Positions 17,331-26,169 of a DNA stretch of 39,134 bases are shown here, in pieces. The DNA is from Rhizonema sp. PD37. GTDB taxonomy: Bacteria; Cyanobacteriota; Cyanobacteriia; Cyanobacteriales; Nostocaceae. Location of the stretch: NCBI GenBank assembly GCA_029379215.1, contig JAQYWO010000046.1, forward strand, positions 1 through 39,134. The letters run 5' to 3'. A program made the translations under genes and the position numbers. Numbering within the stretch: the stretch's first letter is position 1; each line of letters opens with the position of its first letter. The notes beneath the pieces are model-generated. The model saw nothing but the letters and a program-made list of their open reading frames with translations, had not been told where the DNA came from and searched no databases.

Positions 17331-18452
17331 ATGTACGATTGTATTGTCGTTGGTGCAGGACCTGCAGGTGGAACATCTACATATCATTTAGCAAAGCTTG
17401 GGCATTCGGTATTAGTTTTAGAAAAAGAATCTCTACCAAGATATAAACCCTGTGGCGGTGGAGTATCACCAGCGATCGCTGAATGGTTTGACTTTGATTT
17501 TGCGAGCGCAATTTCCACCAAGGCAGATACAATTCGCTGCACTTGGAAAATGGGGGAGCCAGTGGAAGCTGAATTACAAACCCCAGAACCAGTTTGGATG
17601 GTAAGACGAGATATTTTTGACCATTTTCTAATTCAACAAGCACAAAAACAAGGTGCTGAACTAAGAGATAACACGGAAGTTAAAGGAATTAATTTTAACA
17701 TTGATCATTGGCAAGTGAATACAGCCAACGGACCCGTTACAGGTCGTTATTTAATTGCTGCTGACGGTGCTAAAGGACCAATGGCAAAATGGCTGGGATT
17801 CAAAGAACGTAAACGCCGTTTGGCGGGAGCATTGGAGGCAGAAGCACAAGCTAAGGTAGAGCATGGTAATATTGCACACTTTGAGTTTGGCATGGTTAAA
17901 AATGGCTATCTCTGGAATTTCCCGAAAGCAGATGGCTATTCTATCGGCATCGGCACATTTATGGGAAACGGACAGCAAGACTTCAAGAGTATATTGAGTG
18001 AATATGGTCGCGAGTTTAAATTAGATATCAAGAGTTGTAAGCAGTACGGTCATGCTCTTTGCCTGTGGAATGGCAAACAAAAGCTGCACACTGAAAATGC
18101 GGTTTTAGCTGGAGAAGCAGCTTGTGTGGTAGACCCCTTTACAGCAGAAGGTATACGTCCGTCAATATTCAGTGGTCTACTGGCTTCCCAAGCCATTGAC
18201 AAGGCATTAGCTGGTGACATTAACGCCCTAGAAAAATACTCAGAAGCCATCAATGAACAATGGGGCACTGATATGGCTTGGGCGCAAAAATTAGCAGGTG
18301 CATTCTACCGCTTCCCCAATATCGGCTACAAAGTAGGAGTCAGACGTCCTTCTGCTGTGCGAATTATGGGCAAAATTTTGTGTGGACAGTTACGTTATAG
18401 TGACGTTACCGATCACGCTCTCAAACGCTTAATCCCTGGTATCGGTAGTTAA
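17331..18452 (+). CDS. Geranylgeranyl reductase family flavoprotein
   Basis: A 373-residue FAD-dependent oxidoreductase. The dinucleotide-binding fold is at the N-terminus (VVGAGPAGGTSTYHLAK, then LVLEKE), followed by the family-specific PRYKPCGGGVSP. The second FAD motif is LIAADGAKGPMAKWLG and the third is AVLAGEAACVVDPFTAEGI. Relatives reduce the geranylgeranyl tail of chlorophyll, lipids or quinones. It is shorter than ChlP (about 405 residues) and differs at the C-terminus, so it is a family paralogue and its substrate is open. The start is the first ATG. The DUF6918-like gene follows 70 bp downstream on the same strand. Confidence 0.9.
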   Translation: MYDCIVVGAGPAGGTSTYHLAKLGHSVLVLEKESLPRYKPCGGGVSPAIAEWFDFDFASAISTKADTIRCTWKMGEPVEAELQTPEPVWMVRRDIFDHFLIQQAQKQGAELRDNTEVKGINFNIDHWQVNTANGPVTGRYLIAADGAKGPMAKWLGFKERKRRLAGALEAEAQAKVEHGNIAHFEFGMVKNGYLWNFPKADGYSIGIGTFMGNGQQDFKSILSEYGREFKLDIKSCKQYGHALCLWNGKQKLHTENAVLAGEAACVVDPFTAEGIRPSIFSGLLASQAIDKALAGDINALEKYSEAINEQWGTDMAWAQKLAGAFYRFPNIGYKVGVRRPSAVRIMGKILCGQLRYSDVTDHALKRLIPGIGS

Positions 18453-18522
18453 TTACCTAATCTAGGATAATAGGTTATTATTTATACATTATTGAAAGTT
18501 AAATACGGTAAGGAAAATCACA

Positions 18523-18960
18523 ATGGGACTGAGCGACGGTCTGTTAGATCCGAATAAAAAGAAAATGGTCGTGGCTGAATGCACAAATTTGCTTGATGTG
18601 CAGGTCGCGAAGATGCAAGGGATTTCTGGTATGGCTTTGAAAGCTGGCTACACTGCTGTCAGGGGACTTGCTCCCAATTACTGCGCCGAGGCTATTGAGC
18701 GACTTTTGCCTGACTCCTTCACTGCAATCGACCCTATTTGGAGTGAGGGTGTACAGACGGGGGATCCGGTCGGACACTTGAGCCATAACAGCGATCGCAC
18801 GGCAGACGCACTGTTGGGCATTACCGACGTCAAAATCGAGAAAAGCAAAAACACGACTGTGAGAGGCGTATATAGTAAATTCCGCAAGTCGGCAAAGAAA
18901 CATGTGGAAGAGGCAGTGCCAAACTTAGCCAAGATCATCGATAACTACACCAAGAATTAA
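18523..18960 (+). CDS. DUF6918-like protein
   Basis: A 145-residue soluble protein with AAGGA 8 bases before its ATG. It resembles a family I know mainly from actinobacteria, with the same order of features: LLDPNKKKMVVAECTNLLD at the start, SGMALKAGYTAVRGLAP, a central LLPDSFTAIDPIW, a TADALLGITD segment and a closing YSKFRKSAKKHVEEAVPNL. No catalytic residues or metal site are evident and the function is unknown. The short gap to the flavoprotein gene suggests one transcript. Confidence 0.65.
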   Translation: MGLSDGLLDPNKKKMVVAECTNLLDVQVAKMQGISGMALKAGYTAVRGLAPNYCAEAIERLLPDSFTAIDPIWSEGVQTGDPVGHLSHNSDRTADALLGITDVKIEKSKNTTVRGVYSKFRKSAKKHVEEAVPNLAKIIDNYTKN

Positions 18961-19072
18961 TGGTAGTTAGTTAATAACCCATTGCTAACCACTCTGTCGT
19001 ACATCGAGGGCTTGCAAGAGTCCTCGTTGAACAGAGGAGAGTGTTGAAAAATACTACGTTAATAAATACGGC

Positions 19073-22000
19073 TTACACATTCCCCATTAACTTAACTTCA
19101 AATTGTTTGACGGGAATTTCAATGAGAAACTCAGCCCCTTGACTAGGTTGAGATACACAGTGTAATTTGCCACCATGCTTTTCTACAATTTGGTAACTAA
19201 TTGAGAGTCCTAAACCTGTCCCTTGACCGACAGGCTTGGTTGTAAAAAAGGGATCGAAGAGTCTGGTTTTTACTGATTCGGTCATGCCAATACCATTATC
19301 CTTGATAGAAATTTGCACCCAGTCGCCTACAAGCTGCGTCCTAATGGTGACGGTGGGATAATAGTTTGTCATACCTAAATGAGGTGCCTGATGGCATGAC
19401 TCCTCTAGAGCATCGATCGCATTTGCCAACAAGTTCATGAATACCTGATTAAGTTGTCCGGCAAAACATTCGACAAGCGGTAACGTACCATACTGCTTAA
19501 TAATCTCAATGCCTGAATGTAATGAATTTCGTTTAACACGATGCTGCAATATCAATAGAGTGCTGTCGAGTCCCTCATGAATATCAACAAGTTTTACCTC
19601 AGCTTGATCCAGACGAGAGAAATTCCGTAAGGTGAGAACAATCTCACTAATTCGCTCTGCACCTAATTTTAAGGAAGCAAATAGTTTTGGCAAATCTTCA
19701 GCAATGAATTCTAAATCTGCTACCTTTGCTCGTTGTTTAATCTCCGGCTCCGGATCGGGATAGTGGTGTTGATAAAGATTGAGCATCTCAATTAAGTTCT
19801 GCGTGTACTCATCAATATGGATGAGATTGCCGTAGATAAAATTGACTGGATTGTTAATTTCATGTGCAACCCCTGCTACCAACTGACCTAAGCTGGACAT
19901 TTTTTCACTGTGAATCAAATGAGTTTGAGTTTCGCGCAAATGATCGAGTGCTAGAGAAAGTTGTGTCGCTTGCTGCTGAGAATGTTTGAGCAGTTCCGCA
20001 TGTTGTAAGGCAACTCCAAACTGAGAAGTAATTTGATTGAGAAATTCTACTTCAGACTCTTGCCACTCACGCGATTTCAGGCATTGATGAATACATAGCA
20101 ACCCCCAGATTTTCCCTTGCTGGATCATGGGAACCACTAAGTTTGCTCTGACTTGAAAGCGAGACAACATTGACACATAACAATCGTTTAGCTCACTGTT
20201 ATAAATATCAGTGACTGCATGAACGTAACCAGATCTGAATTTCTCAACATACTGTTCACCTAAACAGCGATCATACACTTTTGCCGTTATGGTTGATAGG
20301 AAATCGTCCGCAACATCTTCTGCTACGACTTCGCCACCGTCATAGCTAGTTTCCGAATAGAAACGAAAGACAATAACCCGATCTGCATTGAGTACTCTGC
20401 GAATTTCCTGCGTTGTGGTTTCAAAAATCTCTTTTAAATCGAGCGACTCTCGAACTTTAGTAATCACACTTGCTAGGATTTGCTGCCGTTCTGCCACATG
20501 AGCCAATTGTACGGATTGCGATCGCACTTGTTCAACATACTCAGCTTGCTGCAACGCTACTCCTAGTTGAGTTGCGATTTGAGAGAAAAACTCGACATCC
20601 ATTGCTTCCCAATGGCGACTACCCGAATGTTGATAAGCTCCGAGTAAACCCCATAGTTCCTGCCCAACAAAAATCGGAGTCGTCATGAACGCTTTGACGT
20701 GATATTGTTCGAGTATATCAATGTGGCATTGGGTAAATCCCATGCTGTACACATCATCGACTACAGAAGTTTCATTATTACGATAGCGTCCGCCTTGAGT
20801 TTCCTGTAAGTAGGTATCGTTCCATACTACACCTACGCCAAGGTTGACATTTCTCTGCCATCGCGGATTTGCCGATTCATAGTCACGGACAAATTCACCT
20901 CCCCAATCAGCATTAAAACGATAGACGGCCACCCGATCGCTCTTAAGTAATTGACAAACGTCCTCAGTCGTGGTATAAAAAATAGTTTCTACATCCAGGG
21001 ATTGTCGCATCTTGGCAATAATCCGCGCTACAGCTTGCTGGCGTTCAATAGAGCGCTGTAGTTCAATGGTTGAGTGTTGCAAATCGGTGTTAGTCTGTTG
21101 CAGTTCGGCAGTGCGATCGCGCACTTGTTGCTCTAGGTTTGTATTCAGAGCTTGCACCTGTTTGTAGAGTAGGTACTGCTTCACAGCAGTTGAAAAGCGC
21201 TCACCTAATGCTTGCGCCAGCTTAACCTCTGACTCTGTCCATTGTTGTGCTTGTTCGGTTTTAAGTTGGTGCCACGCTTCAAAAGACTGACGCGGCATCA
21301 GTTGGCGAGAATCGGTATCAACATAGCCAGCCCAAATCGTTTCAATATTGACTTGATCGCGGAAGATGCTCAAACAGCCGAGGACAGTGGAACCATATAG
21401 AAGTGGCACAATCAACAAACCCCGAATTTGCGTCGCTTTGAAACAAGGGGCGACTGACCGCAATAAGGGTTCTTTATAAAGATCGGCGATCGCCCACAAG
21501 TTTGTGTCCGAACTGAATTCATCGGGTCGAGGAGTTAAAGCATAAACGGCTCTCATCCAGTTCACAGACCATGCTCTAGCTTTCGGCTCTACCGGATCCT
21601 CAACAGGTGTAACAGAGAAGGATTTGAGGTATTTTTGCCATAAAAGATGCTCCTCAATCGGTCTTCCAAGTCCGAAATCGAGTTGACTAGGCTGCACTCC
21701 ATAAGTGTAGATTTCTGGGAGCTGATCGCCATCTGGCAGCAAATAGAGGCGTCCTCCAGAACCTTGAATTGCAACCACTATTTCTTCAAGGGCAACTTGA
21801 AGTTCCACGGTAGGCGTGGTATATAGTTGCTCGGTGACTTGATTAATAATCGCTTCAATACGGGCTTGCTCTCGCATTTGCTTGAGCAAAATTGATTGAG
21901 AAATGGCGATCGCGACTTGATCAACCACCAGCTGAATAAACAGTAATTCTTGTTCTGTCACCACTCGGGCTTCTGAATGGTGAGAAACTAATAACCCCCA

Positions 22001-22528
22001 TAATTCAGATGGTGGTTGCACAGAAGGTAACGAATCTTTACCAGTTTCCTTGCTCTCTAAAACAATCGGCACGACAACCGAAGATTTCACGCCCATTGCC
22101 CTTAAATATTCTACATGGCAAGGATCGACAGGACGATAGCAAATATCTTGCTGCTCTAACGGTTTGCCTGTTTCCGGGCAATCAAGAGGACTGGTACCAA
22201 TCTCATGTGTTGTCAAATTGACGATACTTCGCTGGCGTGCCCTAACAAATAATTCACGGGCATAGGGCGGAATGTCATCTGCCGGAAAATTTAGCCGCAG
22301 TAGTGGAGGTAACCGACCCTCTTGAATCGACTCGGCAATCACTAATCCATGACCCTCTGGTTGAAACTGGTAAATTTTGACACGGTCAGTACCGAGAAAT
22401 GATTGTACTTCCGCCACTGTCGCCGATAAAATCTCTTGCAGTTCCAAAGATTGCCGAATACGATTCGCAATGCGGTGTAAGAATATTTCTTGAGTAGGGC
22501 TCACTTGCTTAGTAAGCGAGTTATCCAT
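19073..22528 (-). CDS. PAS-less phytochrome-like histidine kinase with two extra GAF domains
   Basis: A 1151-residue soluble sensor kinase. Domains by residue: GAF1 (about 15-215) with FPADDIPPYARELF and a bilin-attachment motif PCHVEYLRAMGV (Cys137-His138); a PHY-like domain (about 225-460) with the tongue motif MPRQSFEAW at 411-419; a coiled linker; GAF3 (about 500-665) with QCHIDILEQYHVKA (Cys601-His602), as in cyanobacteriochromes; GAF4 (about 685-845) with DCYVSMLSRFQV (Cys783 followed by Tyr). A kinase core follows: H-box GVAHEINNP (His889), N-box NQVFMNLLANAIDAL, and ATP-lid motifs KDNGIGM and GTGLGLS. There is no N-terminal PAS domain, like Cph2-type phytochromes. No response regulator gene is adjacent. 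Light sensing is strongly suggested but not proven. Confidence 0.88.
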   Translation of the reverse strand: MDNSLTKQVSPTQEIFLHRIANRIRQSLELQEILSATVAEVQSFLGTDRVKIYQFQPEGHGLVIAESIQEGRLPPLLRLNFPADDIPPYARELFVRARQRSIVNLTTHEIGTSPLDCPETGKPLEQQDICYRPVDPCHVEYLRAMGVKSSVVVPIVLESKETGKDSLPSVQPPSELWGLLVSHHSEARVVTEQELLFIQLVVDQVAIAISQSILLKQMREQARIEAIINQVTEQLYTTPTVELQVALEEIVVAIQGSGGRLYLLPDGDQLPEIYTYGVQPSQLDFGLGRPIEEHLLWQKYLKSFSVTPVEDPVEPKARAWSVNWMRAVYALTPRPDEFSSDTNLWAIADLYKEPLLRSVAPCFKATQIRGLLIVPLLYGSTVLGCLSIFRDQVNIETIWAGYVDTDSRQLMPRQSFEAWHQLKTEQAQQWTESEVKLAQALGERFSTAVKQYLLYKQVQALNTNLEQQVRDRTAELQQTNTDLQHSTIELQRSIERQQAVARIIAKMRQSLDVETIFYTTTEDVCQLLKSDRVAVYRFNADWGGEFVRDYESANPRWQRNVNLGVGVVWNDTYLQETQGGRYRNNETSVVDDVYSMGFTQCHIDILEQYHVKAFMTTPIFVGQELWGLLGAYQHSGSRHWEAMDVEFFSQIATQLGVALQQAEYVEQVRSQSVQLAHVAERQQILASVITKVRESLDLKEIFETTTQEIRRVLNADRVIVFRFYSETSYDGGEVVAEDVADDFLSTITAKVYDRCLGEQYVEKFRSGYVHAVTDIYNSELNDCYVSMLSRFQVRANLVVPMIQQGKIWGLLCIHQCLKSREWQESEVEFLNQITSQFGVALQHAELLKHSQQQATQLSLALDHLRETQTHLIHSEKMSSLGQLVAGVAHEINNPVNFIYGNLIHIDEYTQNLIEMLNLYQHHYPDPEPEIKQRAKVADLEFIAEDLPKLFASLKLGAERISEIVLTLRNFSRLDQAEVKLVDIHEGLDSTLLILQHRVKRNSLHSGIEIIKQYGTLPLVECFAGQLNQVFMNLLANAIDALEESCHQAPHLGMTNYYPTVTIRTQLVGDWVQISIKDNGIGMTESVKTRLFDPFFTTKPVGQGTGLGLSISYQIVEKHGGKLHCVSQPSQGAEFLIEIPVKQFEVKLMGNV

Positions 22529-22626
22529 AAACTTTAATTTAATTTAATTTATATCGTCTTCTGTACTCCTTATATTTTGGTCGTTAATTGCTCTTATTAG
22601 CAGGCGTAAAAACACGGTCATCGCCT

Positions 22627-23481
22627 TCATGAAATTGAATATTTACAGAGAAAAACCATAATCAACCCCGTCAGCAGCAAGCAAACGATTCCTGCCATAC
22701 CAGCTAGAGGTTTCTGATTCTGACCTGTTACCCACTCAGGGGCAATACCAGTATACTTAATAAGTTGTGCTGTTTCTGTAGAGGCGATCGCCCAGATCCA
22801 CCCCGCATGTAGTCCCCAAGCTAAACCTAAACTCCCACCATCAGCAAGGCGTGCTAAAACTAATACCATTCCCATCAGCCACAATCCGGGAATTTGCGGT
22901 ATAGTTTCTCGTTGTTCCCAGACTAAGTGTAAAAGCGCAAAAATTAAGCTAGAGATTGCAGCTGCTACCCAAATTGAATAATCCTGTGTTAATTGAGTGA
23001 AGAGGAAACCTCGAAAAACTAACTCTTCTATGCCACCAACTAATAATGCTACAAATAAACTAGGCAGCAATATAGATTGTACTTGCTTGATATGACTTTG
23101 AAAATAACACCAACCACTAGCAAACTGCAAGGTAAAAACAATAGCTAGACTAAGGATTCCCAGACTGAATCCGAGTCCCAAAGAACTGAGAAGAGAAATA
23201 TTTCCAACTAAACCGTAATCTAAGAAATTTGTGTTAGTAAACCTGCTGGCTCCCCAGACAATCAAGGGAGCTATGAGGTATAGAGATATAATTAAAGGCA
23301 ACTTTTGTTCTGGCTGCAATTTAAGTGCCTTAGAGAAGACTGCTACTACTGGTAACCAGCATCCTATCCAAGCAATAAAAAAAGCTATAACCGCGATCAG
23401 TGCTGGTGCATCTTTTAAAAATGATGTTAAGGAGTTGAGTAATGACTCTAGTAACACGAGAAAAGTAGGTAAAACTGACAT
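22627..23481 (-). CDS. CPBP family intramembrane glutamic endopeptidase
   Basis: A 284-residue polytopic membrane protein with about eight hydrophobic segments. The CPBP (Abi/CAAX protease-like) motifs are present in order in the C-terminal half: GGIEELVFRGFL (EExxxR), FALLHLVW (FxxxH) and AWGLHAGWIWA (conserved His). These residues form the active site in Rce1-type proteases. In bacteria the substrates are mostly unknown; bacteriocin immunity and prenyl-protein-like cleavage are known for relatives. It lies between the phytochrome kinase and cyAbrB on the same strand, with gaps of about 100 and 330 bp. Confidence 0.9.
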   Translation of the reverse strand: MSVLPTFLVLLESLLNSLTSFLKDAPALIAVIAFFIAWIGCWLPVVAVFSKALKLQPEQKLPLIISLYLIAPLIVWGASRFTNTNFLDYGLVGNISLLSSLGLGFSLGILSLAIVFTLQFASGWCYFQSHIKQVQSILLPSLFVALLVGGIEELVFRGFLFTQLTQDYSIWVAAAISSLIFALLHLVWEQRETIPQIPGLWLMGMVLVLARLADGGSLGLAWGLHAGWIWAIASTETAQLIKYTGIAPEWVTGQNQKPLAGMAGIVCLLLTGLIMVFLCKYSIS

Positions 23482-23680
23482 CTTGCATTAATATCAACAA
23501 GGAGATTTTCATTCCGATTGGCATCGCAAAGCGCGTATTCTCAAACCCTAAATTTCTCGCATTTCAGGCAATGTCCACCTTACCGCTTTTGAGAAGAGTG
23601 AAAGATTAAAAAACACAGCACCCATGACTGGGTAAGATATTTCCGATAATTTTATAGCGTTGCTTACCTGCAATGCACAA

Positions 23681-23710
23681 TATAGAGACGTTACATGTAA
23701 CGTCTCTATA
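23681..23710. repeat. Perfect 30-bp palindrome of the GAGACG family
   Basis: TATAGAGACGTTACA is followed directly by its exact reverse complement. It lies between the CPBP protease start and the cyAbrB end, both on the minus strand, so it could stop or stabilise the cyAbrB message. It shares the AGAGACG stem with the palindromes at 1674, 16379 and 29570. Confidence 0.8.
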
Positions 23711-23813
23711 TTAATTTCTGACAGTCTTAACAGGTGTTTATTTTATGGAGTTCCCGAAAGCCGTCTACCTTATTTATGATTGAATCATTCTCAACTCATC
23801 AGAAGCGAGAGAT

Positions 23814-24287
23814 TTACTCATCATCCTCATCCTCATCTTCATCCTCATCATACTCATCATCCTCATCTTCTAATTCGGCATCTATCTCTTCTGATTGGAT
23901 TCCTTTTTTATCAGTATCGACTTGTATCAAGTGAATATGCTTGTATCCCAGCTTAATTTCAAACTCATCACCAGGATTTAGATTCATTGCTTTGGTATAG
24001 GTTGCACCAATAACAATTTGGCCGTTTTGATGGACACTCACCCGGTATGTCGGTTCACGTCCGCGACCATCTTTGGGTGCTTCGGGACTAAGAGGAATTC
24101 CCCGAGCCGACAGTAAAGCGTCATAAAAATCGGTAAGATTAACACGAACCTGGTTATTTTTAGTAACCGTATAGTAGCCACACTGCTTGGCTCTCTCTCG
24201 CCGTGGTAAGTTTGAAAGTTCTTTTACCTTAGCAAGCAGTGATTTTCCGGTTAGCGGCGTGGTTGCAGTTTCAGTCATTACGCTCAA
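23814..24287 (-). CDS. cyAbrB family transcriptional regulator with acidic tail
   Basis: A 157-residue DNA-binding protein of the cyanobacterial AbrB family, known for control of carbon and nitrogen metabolism genes. The N-terminal part (LTGKSLLAKVKELS, RAKQCGYYTVTKNNQVRVN) and the AbrB-like fold (YRVSVHQNGQIVIGATYTKAM, NPGDEFEIKLGYKHIHL) are clear. The last 27 residues are almost only Asp and Glu (EDEDDEYDEDEDEDEDDE), encoded by a low-complexity trinucleotide-like stretch at 23817-23870. I cannot say with certainty whether it is the cyAbrB1 or cyAbrB2 paralogue. The start may also be the second ATG, three codons later. Confidence 0.9.
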   Translation of the reverse strand: MSVMTETATTPLTGKSLLAKVKELSNLPRRERAKQCGYYTVTKNNQVRVNLTDFYDALLSARGIPLSPEAPKDGRGREPTYRVSVHQNGQIVIGATYTKAMNLNPGDEFEIKLGYKHIHLIQVDTDKKGIQSEEIDAELEDEDDEYDEDEDEDEDDE

Positions 24288-24623
24288 AATATCCTTACTC
24301 TCTCCAAACTGATAAACAATGCGGTTTCTTGCCTGTATTTGGCTTCAAGACACCTGCACAAAACTACTTAAAACCCTAATATCAAGGGTGAATTCCTGCT
24401 TATATAGACGAACAGCGCATCTTTTATGGATACCCACAATAAATGAGGGGTCGTGGTTGTCACAGGCATTAATTTCGGTAATTTTACGGCAATTTTAACC
24501 ATCATTTGCCAATGAAAATGAAATAATTTTCTTTTCTGGCCTTATTATGGCGGTGTGACTTTAAGCCACCTTCACAAATTAGGTGAGTTCTACCACTACA
24601 GATAAGTCGTAGATCATAGAAAT

Positions 24624-24654
24624 AGCAGGCTTTCTTCTTTTAGATCCTGCTTTT
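24624..24654 (+). terminator. Weak hairpin with T-run
   Basis: AGCAGG and CCTGCT pair around a 16-base loop and are followed by TTTTCTT. If it is a terminator it would end a plus-strand transcript starting within the preceding 300 bases, where no protein gene exists. Confidence 0.3.
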
Positions 24655-25187
24655 CTTACCTTTGAGTCTTAGGGTTTTTCTACCCTTTTCCAGCTGAGGA
24701 CAGCATAGGATTCCATTTAGATTATGTAGACATCACCCTTTTATCCTGCTAGTAGAGATGTGAAATTTCCCATTTCTACTTTATTACGAAGAAACAAAGC
24801 AGTATTCACCGCACTTTTACGGCAATTTATACTGGTTTGTGTTGCCTCATAATTTTATATTAAATACTAGCATGGACTAATAATAGCAAAATGTTGTTTA
24901 ATTTTGAATTAAACTTGCTGATTTATTTCGCTCTAAATATCCCTCTTGAGAGTGGGTGTTGCTCTATGGCTTTTATAAAAATTAATTTAGTTTATGGATT
25001 GAGATGTCAAGATGAACATCTGAAGCTTTAACAATTCTATATAACTGAAAAATCTACGCTCTTGCGACATTTAGAGGATTTTTTCCAATGAATGGCTCTG
25101 AGTTGTCTTAACATTCAGATTTATGTCATAGGGATATCCATAAAAATAAATATCCGTGCCGTTTATTCTATATCTCTCGTCGTAGTC

Positions 25188-25229
25188 GCGAAGGATGCCG
25201 GATAGAAGATTCTGTCCAGCATCCTTCGC
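25188..25229. repeat. Inverted repeat with 11-bp arms
   Basis: GCGAAGGATGC at 25188-25198 pairs exactly with GCATCCTTCGC at 25219-25229, and the CGGAT/TGTCC bases inside extend the stem imperfectly. No T-run follows. The flanking CGTAGTCGCGAAG sequence resembles dispersed palindromic repeats of Nostocales intergenic DNA. Confidence 0.6.
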
Positions 25230-26169
25230 CCAATATTCAGATATGCGACCTCAAATTGACCTTAATAAAAATGAGGCAACAGTAGGGCTCGAAGACTCGA
25301 AGATCGCTAACTACCTAACTAGTTAGTGACCCTGCCCTCGGATCAATAAAACAAGGGGGCAACATTTTTATCTCGTCTACGTCTGCTGGATATTTATTTA
25401 CTGGTAAGTGCTTTAGCACCGAATAAGATTAAGAGTCAGGCATTTTTAATTTGAATACGCTGATGTGCAAAAAGAAAAGTAGATTTTTAACTCAAGGGCG
25501 TAGAAGCAATAAGCCTTTAGGAAAACCCGTTAATCCCTGAGAGACTGTGCCTCTCTCCTTGTTTCCTCACACCAGCAAGTTAAAAGTTTCCTAGCAGATT
25601 TTCGGTTCAGGGATGAAGGTCAGCTTCTCTTAGCCAGACGAGTCTACCCAAAAGGTTAGAGTAAATGTCTTGTAGCAACTCCTTTTTGAGAGCGGCTGGA
25701 TCTAAAAGTTGACACAAGTGTTGCAAAACTCATTGAATACTTCCATAATTTAGATTTTCATGGTTATCCTTAAACTATAAATAAAGCTTCTTGAAGAATT
25801 AGCTTATTAGTAGTAGCAGGTTTGGTCGGTACAATAACTGATTAGGAGGGTCGTCCTTAGGTAAGCATTCACTAACAAAGCGCTCTGTAGTCAGCGCACA
25901 AAGTGAACTGTGTAAATTTTTAGACATAAATCTAACCCTTACAAGTTATACCTACTGATAGCTGATAGCTCATGACTGAATGCTTACTTTTGATCAGATA
26001 CAAAGGATAAACGTCTCTATGAAGCAAAACCTACTTAGTTTAATGACACCCACCTGCAAATGCGAAAAACGCCTTCTGCAAGCAAAAAGAATATAGCTAC
26101 AGCACGTGAGTAACCTGTCTGGTGGGAATCATTCCTCAGGTGAGTGTGGTAATTTAAAGACTTTGGTTA

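Larger units (their letters stand above)
24288..26169. other. Gene-free stretch of about 1.9 kb upstream of sdhB
   Basis: No credible protein gene on either strand. The left end must hold the cyAbrB promoter (minus strand). Items visible inside: a weak hairpin with T-run at 24624-24654, a strong inverted repeat at 25188-25229, a palindrome CTAACTAGTTAG at about 25314, paired arms enclosing 25533-25614, heptamer-like GCTGATA repeats at about 25961-25975, and a 25-codon ATG frame at 26020 preceded by AAAGGA. None matches an RNA family I can name. It is long for this genome's spacers and may carry non-coding RNAs. Confidence 0.5.

Noticed and set aside
25550..25590. Yfr1 small RNA
   Set aside because: Only the TCCTCACACC part matches; there is no clear flanking pair of stem-loops with terminator and no trxA or guaB nearby.
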